The notes under the pieces were generated by a model. It searched no databases. It was given only the letters and a program-made list of their open reading frames with translations, and was not told the origin of the DNA. Below are positions 54,161 through 62,087 of a DNA stretch of 64,000 nucleotides, one piece after another (the first letter of the stretch is position 1; each line of letters starts with the position of its first letter). The stretch is from Kordia jejudonensis (lineage in GTDB: Bacteria > Bacteroidota > Bacteroidia > Flavobacteriales > Flavobacteriaceae), in contig NZ_LBMG01000030.1 of NCBI RefSeq assembly GCF_001005315.1, positions 1 through 64,000 on the forward strand, read 5' to 3'. A program made the position numbers and the translations under genes.

Positions 54161-55936
54161 ATGCAGAACCCAATAACTTTTTACACAGCACAAAAAGCCA
54201 AATTTGAAGCCGAATTAAAAGTACAACGACGAAAACTAAACCAATCTAGTTTCTTGCGTTTGCTCGTTTTTTTAAGCATTGCTTTCGCGATATATCTCTT
54301 ATTTGGACAATGGCACTATGTAATATTGGCGTCCATAGTTGGTATGGGAATCTTTCTGTTTTTAGTCTTTCGTCATTCAGATTTAGTCTATCAAAGCAAC
54401 AAACTAAAAGCATTAATACAATGCAATCAGCTTGAAATAGATGTCATCAATGGCGATTTGTCAAAACTACCAACAGGCGAGGAATTTCTAGACGCTTCAC
54501 ACGAATTTAGTTACGATATTGATCTCTTTGGAAATGCTTCTTTCTTTCAATATCTCAACAGAGCAACCACACGCGAAGGAAAAAACAAATTGGCAGAATT
54601 ACTCGCAAGTAACGACATTTCAAACATTACTACACGACAAGAAGCCATCAAAGAATTAGGCGAAAAAGCAACGTGGCGACAACATTTTTCAGCCATTGCA
54701 TTGCTCATCAAAGTAGATGCAACTTCAAAAAGTATCACAACATGGTTACACGAATACAAAAGCTTCATTCCAAAAGCAGTTCGTTTCTTGCCAATGCTAT
54801 TTTCAGTACTTTCTATCACAATCATAACCTTATCGTTTTTAGAAATCATTCCGTTTTTATACGTGCTAATGTGGATAGGATTGGGCTTGGGAATTACAGG
54901 GAGATTTCTAAAAAGTATCAATCTATTATCGATCAATACGAACAAAGCAAAAGATACATTTCAACAATACGGACACTTGTTGCAACGTATTGAAGAAGAA
55001 ACATTTACAACAACACTGTTGAAAGAAAAACAACAAAACATTCACAGCGATGTACAAAAAGCATCTGCCTTAGTGCGCGAATTTTCAAAACGAATTGATG
55101 CATTGGACAATAGAAATAATATCTTAGTTGGAGTATTTTTAAATGGATTGTTATTGTGGGATATTTCAAAATCATATCACATCGAAACATGGATTGCAAA
55201 ACACAGTACAAAAGTGGCGCAATGGTTTGATGTCGTGACATTTTTTGATGCATATAACAGTTTAGGGAACTTTGCGTTCAATCATCCAGAATTTAATTAT
55301 CCAACGATTTCAGAAAACGCAACGCAAGTACTGAATGCTTCACAATTGGGACATCCATTATTGCGAACGACAAACAGAATTGACAACGATTTCAACATTG
55401 GGAACTCGGAATTTTTCATTGTTACAGGTGCAAATATGGCTGGAAAAAGTACCTTTTTACGAACGGTTTCGCTCGGAATTGTCATGTCTAATATTGGTTT
55501 GCCAATTTGTGCAGAAACCGCCGAATATTCGCCTATAAAACTTATTACAAGCATGCGTACGACGGATTCGTTGGCAGAAGGTGCTTCGTACTTCTTTTCA
55601 GAATTGCAACGCTTAAAAATGATCGTAGACAAAATTGAAGACGATACGTATTTTATCATTTTAGATGAAATTTTAAAAGGAACCAACAGTCATGACAAAG
55701 CGATGGGTTCAAAAAAGATCGTTCAAAAACTAGCTTCACAAAATGCTGCGGGAATCATTGCCACGCATGATTTAAGTTTGTGTGAATTGGAAAAAGAAAT
55801 TGACCAAGTAAAAAACTACTTCTTTGATGCCGAAATCATTAATGATGAACTCTTCTTTGGCTACTTACTCAAAAAAGGAATCTGCGCCAATATGAATGCT
55901 TCGTTCTTGTTGAAGAAAATGGAGATAGTGGAGTAG
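54161..55936 (+). CDS. Membrane-anchored MutS-like ATPase
   Basis: This 591-residue protein joins two pairs of predicted membrane helices (about 33-72 and about 210-250) and a middle MutS lever-like helical region. A C-terminal MutS ATPase domain has Walker A TGANMAGKSTFLRT (about 422-435), the MutS loop MRTTDSLAEGASYFFSELQ and Walker B FIILDEILKGTNS, with the ATHD H-loop. It lacks the mismatch-recognition domain I (no Phe-x-Glu), the connector of MutS, and the Smr domain of MutS2. It therefore is unlikely to be a normal mismatch repair protein. Membrane MutS-like ATPases of this layout occur in Bacteroidota, but their role is unknown to me. Confidence 0.88.
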   Translation: MQNPITFYTAQKAKFEAELKVQRRKLNQSSFLRLLVFLSIAFAIYLLFGQWHYVILASIVGMGIFLFLVFRHSDLVYQSNKLKALIQCNQLEIDVINGDLSKLPTGEEFLDASHEFSYDIDLFGNASFFQYLNRATTREGKNKLAELLASNDISNITTRQEAIKELGEKATWRQHFSAIALLIKVDATSKSITTWLHEYKSFIPKAVRFLPMLFSVLSITIITLSFLEIIPFLYVLMWIGLGLGITGRFLKSINLLSINTNKAKDTFQQYGHLLQRIEEETFTTTLLKEKQQNIHSDVQKASALVREFSKRIDALDNRNNILVGVFLNGLLLWDISKSYHIETWIAKHSTKVAQWFDVVTFFDAYNSLGNFAFNHPEFNYPTISENATQVLNASQLGHPLLRTTNRIDNDFNIGNSEFFIVTGANMAGKSTFLRTVSLGIVMSNIGLPICAETAEYSPIKLITSMRTTDSLAEGASYFFSELQRLKMIVDKIEDDTYFIILDEILKGTNSHDKAMGSKKIVQKLASQNAAGIIATHDLSLCELEKEIDQVKNYFFDAEIINDELFFGYLLKKGICANMNASFLLKKMEIVE

Positions 55937-56091
55937 TTCTCGATACAAGTTTCAATCAAGAATTACTCAAACTCACGATTGTACTTTCATTGTTAGTCAT
56001 TTGTTATTTGTCATTTGTCATTCCGCACTTGATGCGGAATCCAAGATTAATTTTAACTATTTGAATACAAACTACAGTGTATAAGATGCTA

Positions 56092-56499
56092 CTAATTAGG
56101 ATTTTCAACATCTTCAATCCGTAACACTTTTTCAAACGTTAACTGTTTTCCAGAATGCATTTGAGCTACAATTTTAAGCGTAACTTCATTGCCCGACTGT
56201 GGTTTCAAATTAAAATTTCCATTTCCTTTATTGAGCAAGCCTGGCGCCATTACAGCAACATTTTTTGCATTCGGAACTACAATTTTTAAAGGATTATCAA
56301 CGCCACGATAGACAATATTCATCTTTTTAAGTTCAACAATTGCTTCTGGTTGTGTATTAGAAAATTGTTGAAGCGTAGCTAACGAATCTTTAAGCATAGC
56401 ATTTTCTTCTTGTAATTTTACACAATTATTGTGTTGCGATTCGGTACAACTCACAAAAACGGTCAAAAAAATAATCAAAAGGTTAAAAGTATATTTCAT
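56092..56499 (-). CDS. Lipoprotein with a stand-alone GldM-like C-terminal domain
   Basis: The product is 135 residues with lipobox FVSC (Cys18), a short coiled segment (LQEENAMLKDSLATLQQ) and an about 80-residue domain. That domain holds KMNIVYRGVDNPLKIVVPNA, VAVMAPGLLNKGNGNFNLKPQSGNEV and KVLRIEDVENPN. These motifs match the third/fourth domains of GldM (PorM), the periplasmic energising shaft of the type IX secretion and gliding machine. Full GldM has about 500 residues with an N-terminal membrane helix; here only the C-terminal module is kept, on a lipid anchor. A role with T9SS partners is possible given the four T9SS substrates in this window, but is an inference. Confidence 0.8.
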   Translation of the reverse strand: MKYTFNLLIIFLTVFVSCTESQHNNCVKLQEENAMLKDSLATLQQFSNTQPEAIVELKKMNIVYRGVDNPLKIVVPNAKNVAVMAPGLLNKGNGNFNLKPQSGNEVTLKIVAQMHSGKQLTFEKVLRIEDVENPN

Positions 56500-56878
56500 T
56501 ACGACTTGATTTACTTATAAAAACTGAATGAACAACAATTTAGTATATTTTAAAATAAATAAGACGCATAAAGTATTCTTTTCATTTTTATGTCACATTG
56601 AGCGCAGTCGAGATGCAAGTTTCTATCAAAAATCACTCAAACTGACGCTTGTGACTTCATTGTTTGTCATTTATCATTTGTCATTCCGCACTTGATGCGG
56701 AATCCATTTTAAAGTATAGTAGATTCCTGCCTTACTGAATCCAGTTCAGCACAGAAAATAATTCGTAACAAAACGTATTAAGAACAGCTTTTAAAACGAA
56801 CAACTTCATTTTTTTTATAAAAAACTGTAATAAATAAAACAGGTCTGTACTAAAAGGAAAATACAAAATCAAAAAACG
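56500..56878. other. Intergenic region with several dispersed repeat pieces
   Basis: No gene is seen. TGTCACATTGAGCGCAGTCGAG (56,591-56,613), TGTCATTCCGCACTTGATGC (56,677 on) and AGATTCCTGCC, TGAATCCAGTTCAGCACAGA (56,729-56,754) are copies of the genome's intergenic palindromic repeats. A near copy of the second lies at 56,017-56,040, on the other side of the GldM-like gene. AT-rich leader DNA fills 56,760-56,878. Confidence 0.7.
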
Positions 56879-57757
56879 ATGAAAACAATACAATCTATGC
56901 TCTTATTCTTTTTTGCTTTCGCGAATGTACAAGCACAAGAAGTTACAACACCAACTGCTTTTGAAGTTTCCATACACGGAAAAGGCGATACTATGTTCCT
57001 AATTCCAGGCGCTTCCTGTTCAGGAAATGTTTGGAATGAAACAGTTGCCAAATACCAAAAAAACTATCAAATTCATGTCATTACACTTGCGGGTTATGGC
57101 GGCACAAAACCAATTGCCTCAAATACCATTTTGCAAGAAGTAAAATCACAATTAATCAATTACATCAAAAAACAAAAAACGGACAACTGTATTCTTATCG
57201 GGCACAGTATAGGTGGATTTACAAGCTTGCTTATGGCAATTGAGGAAGAACGTATCGTTTCTAAAATCATCATTGTAGACAGTTTACCATTCTTAGCTGG
57301 CGCTTCCAATCCTGCCATAACTGAAGACTTTGTAAAATCGTCTTATGGAATGCTCAAAGAAATGTACATGCCTATGGACAGTATAATGTTGCGAAATACG
57401 CTAAAACAAACGCTAAACGGTATGATGCGCAACAAAGAAAAAATTGGCTTCGTACTCAATGATGCTGCAAAATCAGATCGTAGAACGTTAGGATATACCA
57501 TGTTTGAAATGATGAGTACAGATTTACGGGAAGCCATCAAAACCATCAAAACGCCAACATTGGTACTCACAAATTGGAACGAACCTATTCCGCAATTTCC
57601 TAACTTTACCAAAGAAGCCAAACTAAAAATGTATCAAGATCAATATAAAAATTGCAATTCGTGTACGGTAAAAATTGTAGACAAAGCGGAACATTTCATC
57701 ATGTTAGATAATCCATCTGCATTTTACCAAGAAGTTTCAAACTTTATCAAACAATAG
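56879..57757 (+). CDS. Exported alpha/beta hydrolase
   Basis: This 292-residue protein has a signal peptide ending about residue 20 (NVQA/Q). The fold signature is complete: LIPGASCSGNVW as oxyanion loop, GHSIGGFTSLL (Ser in GxSxG) as nucleophile elbow, and EHFIMLDNPSAF with the catalytic His. NWNEPIP carries the likely acid region. The lid segment (KSSYGMLKEMYMP) resembles carboxylic-ester hydrolases and haloalkane/epoxide-like members, so substrate is undecided. It is followed by an ECF sigma factor gene 104 bp downstream but separated by an intergenic repeat, so it is probably transcribed independently. Confidence 0.82.
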   Translation: MKTIQSMLLFFFAFANVQAQEVTTPTAFEVSIHGKGDTMFLIPGASCSGNVWNETVAKYQKNYQIHVITLAGYGGTKPIASNTILQEVKSQLINYIKKQKTDNCILIGHSIGGFTSLLMAIEEERIVSKIIIVDSLPFLAGASNPAITEDFVKSSYGMLKEMYMPMDSIMLRNTLKQTLNGMMRNKEKIGFVLNDAAKSDRRTLGYTMFEMMSTDLREAIKTIKTPTLVLTNWNEPIPQFPNFTKEAKLKMYQDQYKNCNSCTVKIVDKAEHFIMLDNPSAFYQEVSNFIKQ

Positions 57758-57774
57758 CTTCAAATTTTTTTCTA

Positions 57775-57802
57775 GTGTCATATCGAGCGCAGTCGAGATA
57801 CC
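57775..57802. repeat. Dispersed TCGAGCGCAGTCGAG repeat
   Basis: TGTCATATCGAGCGCAGTCGAG is one of the short palindromic intergenic repeats, also at 1,148 (inverted), 32,628 and 56,591. It follows the hydrolase gene. Confidence 0.7.
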
Positions 57803-57861
57803 GTGATAAGAAGAGCAAAAAAATGTAGAAATTAAAGTCAAAAACACACAATACAACGCGA

Positions 57862-58353
57862 ATGCGAGAAGAATATTTCAAAGAAATCATCACACATCAC
57901 AAAGATAAAATCTATCGAATTTGTCTTGCCTATCTCTACGAAAAAGAGTTGGTAGATGATTTATACCAAGAAGTGCTCATCAATGTTTGGAATGGACTCA
58001 AAAACTTTAAAGGAAACTCAAAATTAACAACGTGGTTGTATCGCGTTACGCTAAATACCACCATTACCTTTAATCGTCACGCCAAAAAACATGTGCAATT
58101 ATTCAATAGCGAGCTTCCCGATACATTTGAAGAAGTTTTAGATACAGAACGGCAAGCCAAAGAAAATCGAGTCAACAAACTCATGCAATGTGTGCAAAAA
58201 CTCAAAAAAGACGAACGCCTCATTATCAGTTTGGTCTTAGAAGAATTGAGTTACAAAGAAATTGCAGACATCATCGGAATAGAAGCCAACAATGTCGGTG
58301 TCCGAATCAACAGAATTAAAAAACGCCTTTTAAAAATATACAATAATGAATGA
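57862..58353 (+). CDS. ECF-type RNA polymerase sigma factor
   Basis: This 163-residue sigma-70 family protein has region 2 (DDLYQEVLINVWNGLKNFKGNSKLTTWLYRV) with the core-binding and -10 recognition helices. Region 4 (SYKEIADIIGIEANNVGVRINRIKKRLLKI) recognises the -35. It directs RNA polymerase to a set of stress or surface genes; targets are unknown. It is 8 bp overlapped by the membrane protein gene at 58346, so that protein probably controls its activity. There is no FecR-type regulator. Confidence 0.93.
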   Translation: MREEYFKEIITHHKDKIYRICLAYLYEKELVDDLYQEVLINVWNGLKNFKGNSKLTTWLYRVTLNTTITFNRHAKKHVQLFNSELPDTFEEVLDTERQAKENRVNKLMQCVQKLKKDERLIISLVLEELSYKEIADIIGIEANNVGVRINRIKKRLLKIYNNE

Positions 58354-58954
58354 TTTTAACGACATCCTAAACGACTGGAAATCGGTTTCTTCAACAGAAA
58401 TTGAAGTCAACAGCGAAAGTGACTCGTTGTTTGCAAAACTCAAAAAATTACAGCGAAAAATAGTCTTCGGAAACTTGTTCATGAGCATTTCATTTGCCGC
58501 AGTATTTGCCGTTTTCATTTGGTTATGGAACGCAAATTTGGGCAAAGAACGTTCGGATAACTTCTACATGGGTTTAACATTCATGTTTGTTTTATTGAGT
58601 ATTACCTTAGTCATGATGTGGTATCGTGTATTATTTTGGCGAACGCCGAATGATATCTCAGAAAATATGAAAGCCTTTGCGACAAAAATGTTGAAAAAAC
58701 TACGCTATTTTAAATGGATTACGAGCTTTTTTATGCCAACATATTTAGTTTTGTTAGCTGTCGGAATCACAATTTACTACCAAGATGTTTTGCAGGAAAC
58801 GAGTCTCACCATCAAACTTATTGCTTACGGAGCAACGTATGTATGGTTATTTGTAGTAGGTTTTATAATGGTGCGAAAAAAACGAAAAAAGAACAACAAA
58901 GACGTTGATCCTATCATTGAAAACCTAGAAGAAGTATTAGACACACTAGCCTAA
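58346..58954 (+). CDS. Multi-helix membrane protein, putative anti-sigma factor
   Basis: The product is 202 residues with a soluble N-terminal about 40 residues (MNDFNDILNDWKSVSSTE, LFAKLKKLQRK). Four predicted membrane helices follow (about 44-63, 74-94, 128-148 and 155-178) and the C-terminal tail is acidic and basic. Its ATG overlaps the 3' end of the sigma factor gene by 8 bp, so the two are translationally coupled. Position and the cytosolic N-terminus suggest it inhibits the sigma factor. No zinc-binding HxxxCxxC motif of the ZAS class is present, so the mode would be different. Assignment rests on context. Confidence 0.65.
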   Translation: MNDFNDILNDWKSVSSTEIEVNSESDSLFAKLKKLQRKIVFGNLFMSISFAAVFAVFIWLWNANLGKERSDNFYMGLTFMFVLLSITLVMMWYRVLFWRTPNDISENMKAFATKMLKKLRYFKWITSFFMPTYLVLLAVGITIYYQDVLQETSLTIKLIAYGATYVWLFVVGFIMVRKKRKKNNKDVDPIIENLEEVLDTLA

Positions 58955-58968
58955 TTTTCATAAAAAAA

Positions 58969-58998
58969 ACTACAAGCGAACCAAATTTCGCTTGTAGT
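58969..58998 (-). terminator. Hairpin with T run on the minus strand
   Basis: ACTACAAGCGAA (58969-58980) pairs perfectly with TTCGCTTGTAGT (58987-58998) around a 6-nt loop. The run of eight As before it is a T run on the minus strand, so it ends transcription of the peptide gene at 59105-59365; it may also act for the sigma operon. Confidence 0.75.
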
Positions 58999-59104
58999 TA
59001 CACATCCATGTATGTCAGTATAAATATGATAATAAAAAGAGTGAACCCAAATTTTATTACTACTTTAAGAAAGTAATCAAAAATATACTGAATACAAAGC
59101 TATA

Positions 59105-59365
59105 TTATCTGTTACGTACTGGAGATGCTGGCTCTTTATCAATTGGAGTTGAAGTATCTACTCCATTACTACAAATACAAGATAACTCAAATGTATCTGT
59201 CGGGCAGTTTGTTGCTACAGGAAGTGATACTAAATCAGAATGTACATCTGAGTAATTTCCATAATTAGCATGATTAGAAGCTAAACCTCCGTTAACGAAT
59301 CTTCCGTTAATAATTGACACTGTACTTTTGTTTAATGCGATTTTACGTAAACTCTTTTTTTTCAT
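59105..59365 (-). CDS. Class I lanthipeptide-type precursor peptide 1 (86 aa)
   Basis: The product is 86 residues from ATG 59365; a longer frame starting 60 bp upstream is not credible. It begins MKKKSLRKIALNKS. Hydrophobic residues at 6, 9, 11, 16 and 19, Lys13 and Gly26-Gly27 match the other four peptides of this cluster without gaps. The core after the GG is long (59 residues) and contains three Cys and many Ser and Thr that could be dehydrated and cyclised. Leaders with L-x-L-x-K and a double-Gly site are typical of Flavobacteriia class I lanthipeptide precursors. The modification enzymes and ABC transporter are not in the window. No other homolog of this core is seen here. Confidence 0.75.
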   Translation of the reverse strand: MKKKSLRKIALNKSTVSIINGRFVNGGLASNHANYGNYSDVHSDLVSLPVATNCPTDTFELSCICSNGVDTSTPIDKEPASPVRNR

Positions 59366-59821
59366 AATGTTTGTTTTTGTGGTTAAACATGGTTCAAAGG
59401 AATCACAAAAAAATACACCAACCAAGACAAGCCTCTGAGCTTTTATAAAATGTCATCATGAAAAAAGAAGCATTATTTTTGATAAGAATTAAAACGTAAA
59501 TTTTCAACAATAATTAAGTTTAAAAAACTACAGATATAATTTTAAATATTTGATTTGCAGCTAATTATTTAAATTATTTTGTATAAATATTTTCTGATTG
59601 TATTCAAATTAAGAGATGACCTTTTATAAAACAGTAGGTTCGTTTTTTCAATACAGAAGTATCTTTTCAACTGCTATAAAAAAAGCAAGTACAGTTTCAA
59701 TTTTTGTGGGTGTAACAGCCTTCAAATGCGAATTAAATTTGAACTAATAATTTTTTGAATTACTTGGGTAACGTTTTTAAACTTCCTGTACTTTTAGGTA
59801 TAAACTTAAATTATTATAATT
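59366..59821. other. Divergent promoter region between peptides 1 and 2
   Basis: No gene is supported in this AT-rich gap between two divergent precursor genes. TACTTTTA before 59822, with a TTG 22 bp upstream, is the best -7/-33 candidate for peptide 2. TTCCTTTG on the minus strand upstream of 59365 is a one-mismatch -7 box for peptide 1. No common operator could be recognised by eye. Confidence 0.5.
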
Positions 59822-59998
59822 ATGAAAAAAAGAAGTCTAAAAAGTTTAGCACTGAACAAAAGAGCAATTTCTTCTCTTGAAACTACGGATCAGTCTAAAG
59901 GAGGAGCAAGTTACCCAACATTGAGAAGAACAGAATGTACTTGTGACACAATGTATTTTTGTGATACATGGGCATTATGTGATCCATATGAGCTATAG
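59822..59998 (+). CDS. Class I lanthipeptide-type precursor peptide 2 (58 aa)
   Basis: This is a 58-codon gene, ATG 59822 to TAG 59998. The leader begins MKKRSLKSLALNKR and has Leu6, Leu9, Leu11, Lys13, Ile16, Leu19 and Gly27-Gly28, identical in spacing to its neighbours. The 30-residue core has four Cys and several Thr (TECTCDTMYFCDTWALCDPY). It is divergent from peptide 1 and has its own terminator (60011-60032). The likely fate is export after cleavage behind GG; whether it is lanthionine-modified cannot be told without the enzyme genes. Confidence 0.78.
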   Translation: MKKRSLKSLALNKRAISSLETTDQSKGGASYPTLRRTECTCDTMYFCDTWALCDPYEL

Positions 59999-60010
59999 AA
60001 CTATATGATA

Positions 60011-60032
60011 AAACGAACTTCGGTTTGTTTTT
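60011..60032 (+). terminator. Terminator with UUCG loop
   Basis: AAACGAAC (60011-60018) pairs with GTTTGTTT (60023-60030, one wobble) around a TTCG tetraloop, ending in T-rich sequence, 13 bp after the stop of peptide 2. Confidence 0.75.
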
Positions 60033-60060
60033 AGTAAATATAATTCTGTAAAAAGACTTG

Positions 60061-60200
60061 AAAGAGACTATTTGAAAAGCTAAATTTTCGTCAAGCCAAT
60101 CTTGATTCGGTTTCTCATAATCATTGAAAATCAGTGTAATGAGATTCTGAATTGAATTCAAAATGACGCTTTTTTATACTTTTTAGATAGTCTCTTTTTT
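60061..60200. repeat. 140-bp inverted-repeat element
   Basis: The ends AAAGAGACTATTTGAAAAG (60061-60079) and CTTTTTAGATAGTCTCTTT (60179-60197) are imperfect inverted repeats. Inside lie CGTCAAGCCAATCTTGATTC and GAATTGAATTCAAAATGACG, a second inverted pair. A partial relative is at 37,021-37,114. It has no coding capacity and looks like a miniature mobile or structural repeat. Confidence 0.65.
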
Positions 60201-60324
60201 TGTAATATACATTTCTACACTTATTAAAATAGGAATCGAAAATTTTACCAAAACTGCTGCATAGCTTCATGACAGCGTAATTTTTAATTTATTATGCTTA
60301 ATTTTCCGCCAATAAGCAACCAAA

Positions 60325-61470
60325 ATGATACAACATACATCCAAACTTCCAAATGTAGGAACCACCATTTTTACGGTAATGAGTCAGTTAGCTGCCAAGG
60401 AAAACGCCATCAATCTTTCGCAAGGATTTCCTAATTTTCCTTCAGATCCAAAACTAATTGAAATGGTGCAGCAAGCTTTGCGTGAAAATTACAATCAATA
60501 CGCGCCAATGCCCGGCGCAATGATATTGCGGGAAGCCATTGCTGAAAAAATGGAGCATTTGTATCAAAAAAACTACAATCCAGCTACGGAAATTGTGGTT
60601 ACAGCTGGTGCAACACAAGCTATTTTTACCATTGTAAGCGCGTTTGTACGACCAACAGATGAAGTAATTATATTTACACCAGCCTACGATTGTTATGCGC
60701 CAGCTGTGGAAGCGCATGGTGGAAAAGTAGTGCCAATTCAGTTAAAAGGAAAAGAGTTTGCCGTCGATTGGAATGAAGTTCGAGCGAAAATAAACGACAA
60801 AACTAAGTTGATGATTATCAACACGCCACACAATCCAAGTGGAACAGTATTGTCGAAAGCAGATATGTTGGAACTTTCTTCAATTTTAGAAAATACAAAC
60901 ACTATTTTACTCAGTGACGAAGTATACGAACATATTATTTTTGACGGTGCACAACATCAAAGTGCGGCATTATTTCCGAAACTTGCCGAACGCGCGTTTA
61001 TCACAGCTTCTTTCGGGAAAACATTTCACAATACAGGTTGGAAAATGGGCTATTGTGTAGCGCCAAAAGAACTCATGGACGAATTTAAAAAAGTGCATCA
61101 ATTCAATGTATTTTCTGTAAATCATCCAATGCAAATTGGCATCGGGAAGTATCTCAAAAATCCTGCACATTATGAAGCACTTCCGAGTTTTTTTCAGCGA
61201 AAGCGAGATTACTTTTTAAATGCGATTAAAGATTCACGTTTTACATGGAAACCATCGCAAGGAACGTATTTTCAAGTGTTGTCTTATGAAGATATTACTG
61301 ACGAATTGGATACCGAATTTGCCAAACGCTTAACACGTGAACATAAAATTGCGTCCATTCCACTTTCTGTATTCAACACAAATAAAGAAGATCATAAATT
61401 GCTGCGTTTTTGCTTTGCCAAAACTGAAGAAACATTGCAACAAGCGGCTAAAATTTTGAATCAGATATAA
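60325..61470 (+). CDS. PLP-dependent aminotransferase (methionine/kynurenine-type)
   Basis: This 381-residue fold-type I aminotransferase has NLSQGFPNFPSDP near the start, YAPMPGAMILREAIA, and NTPHNPSGTV. The PLP Schiff-base Lys sits in SFGKTFHNTGWKMGY. LLSDEVYEHIIFDG carries the Asp that holds the pyridine nitrogen. Motifs fit the YbdL/kynurenine aminotransferase branch, which uses methionine or aromatic donors in 2-oxoacid salvage. It stands between the precursor peptide genes but has no visible link with peptide modification. A bidirectional terminator follows immediately after its stop. Confidence 0.9.
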   Translation: MIQHTSKLPNVGTTIFTVMSQLAAKENAINLSQGFPNFPSDPKLIEMVQQALRENYNQYAPMPGAMILREAIAEKMEHLYQKNYNPATEIVVTAGATQAIFTIVSAFVRPTDEVIIFTPAYDCYAPAVEAHGGKVVPIQLKGKEFAVDWNEVRAKINDKTKLMIINTPHNPSGTVLSKADMLELSSILENTNTILLSDEVYEHIIFDGAQHQSAALFPKLAERAFITASFGKTFHNTGWKMGYCVAPKELMDEFKKVHQFNVFSVNHPMQIGIGKYLKNPAHYEALPSFFQRKRDYFLNAIKDSRFTWKPSQGTYFQVLSYEDITDELDTEFAKRLTREHKIASIPLSVFNTNKEDHKLLRFCFAKTEETLQQAAKILNQI

Positions 61471-61498
61471 AAAAAGCTTCTCGTTTGAGAAGCCTTTC
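61471..61498. terminator. Bidirectional terminator
   Basis: GCTTCTC (61476-61482) pairs with GAGAAGC (61487-61493) around a GTTT loop. On the plus strand CTTTCT follows; on the minus strand TTTTTTT follows, so it serves both the aminotransferase and peptide 3. Confidence 0.82.
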
Positions 61499-61516
61499 TA
61501 ATCTGATAATTCACTA

Positions 61517-61702
61517 CTATTTTGGAGCTGTACAAATTCCTGGCGATCCAGTATTGTAGCACCATCTGTTGTATGTAAAATTGCAAAACTCTGGTTCTAC
61601 AGAAATTACAGTTGTGTAACCACCTTTGATTGCAGTATTTGCCTGAAGATCAGTTACTTTTTCTTTTGATAATTGTAGGTTTTTTAAATTCTTTTTTTTC
61701 AT
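61517..61702 (-). CDS. Class I lanthipeptide-type precursor peptide 3 (61 aa)
   Basis: The product is 61 residues starting MKKKNLKNLQLSKEK, with Leu6, Leu9, Leu11, Lys13, Val16, Leu19 and Gly27-Gly28. The core of 33 residues (FCNFTYNRWCYNTGSPGICT) has three Cys and several Ser/Thr, a composition usual for cyclised peptides. It lies 33 bp after peptide 4 on the same strand, so the two are probably one transcript, ending at the terminator at 61471-61498. Function is inferred from leader similarity only. Confidence 0.78.
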   Translation of the reverse strand: MKKKNLKNLQLSKEKVTDLQANTAIKGGYTTVISVEPEFCNFTYNRWCYNTGSPGICTAPK

Positions 61703-61735
61703 GGTTTTAAAATTTTTAGGTTATTAATGTTAAGA

Positions 61736-61894
61736 TTAGTGTGCGTGGCAAGAAGTTGGACACATCGAATCGAATGTTAAACAACCAGTCCAAGCGCGTG
61801 TGCCACCACCAACAATTCTATCTTGTTTTGCTACATCTAAATTTGCAATTGATGCTTTTGCTAATTGTAACGATTTTACTTTTTGAGTTTTCAT
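61736..61894 (-). CDS. Class I lanthipeptide-type precursor peptide 4 (52 aa)
   Basis: This is a 52-codon gene read from ATG 61894 to TAA 61736. The leader MKTQKVKSLQLAKAS keeps Val6, Leu9, Leu11, Lys13, Ile16 and Leu19, then GGG at 29-31. The 21-residue core (TRAWTGCLTFDSMCPTSC) has three Cys, four Thr and two Ser, the strongest lanthionine-like composition of the set. It is the first gene of a probable peptide 4-peptide 3 transcript. Its shortness and exact match to the leader pattern make it a real precursor rather than a chance frame. Confidence 0.76.
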   Translation of the reverse strand: MKTQKVKSLQLAKASIANLDVAKQDRIVGGGTRAWTGCLTFDSMCPTSCHAH

Positions 61895-62029
61895 AATTGA
61901 ATAATTTAATTTTTAGTTGATCTCAATATATGATTCGTATGCGCTGAAAAAAAGGAAACGTAACTCAAGAGAATTAAAAATTGCGAGATTTGAGGTGCGA
62001 TTTTAGTAGCTAATTTTAGTGACACACAT

Positions 62030-62062
62030 CAAAAAAAAATCGGAAGCTTGGCTCCCGATTTT
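62030..62062 (-). terminator. Terminator of peptide 5
   Basis: AAAATCGGAAGC (62036-62047) pairs with GCTCCCGATTTT (62051-62062) around a 3-nt loop, with a G-U wobble on the minus strand and a nine-base T run after it. It begins 25 bp past the stop of the gene at 62088. Confidence 0.78.
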
Positions 62063-62087
62063 GTACATGTGAATTGATAAGCGTGTA

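Noticed and set aside
59895-60161. 88-codon minus-strand frame
   Set aside because: It is antisense to peptide 2 and runs through the inverted-repeat element.
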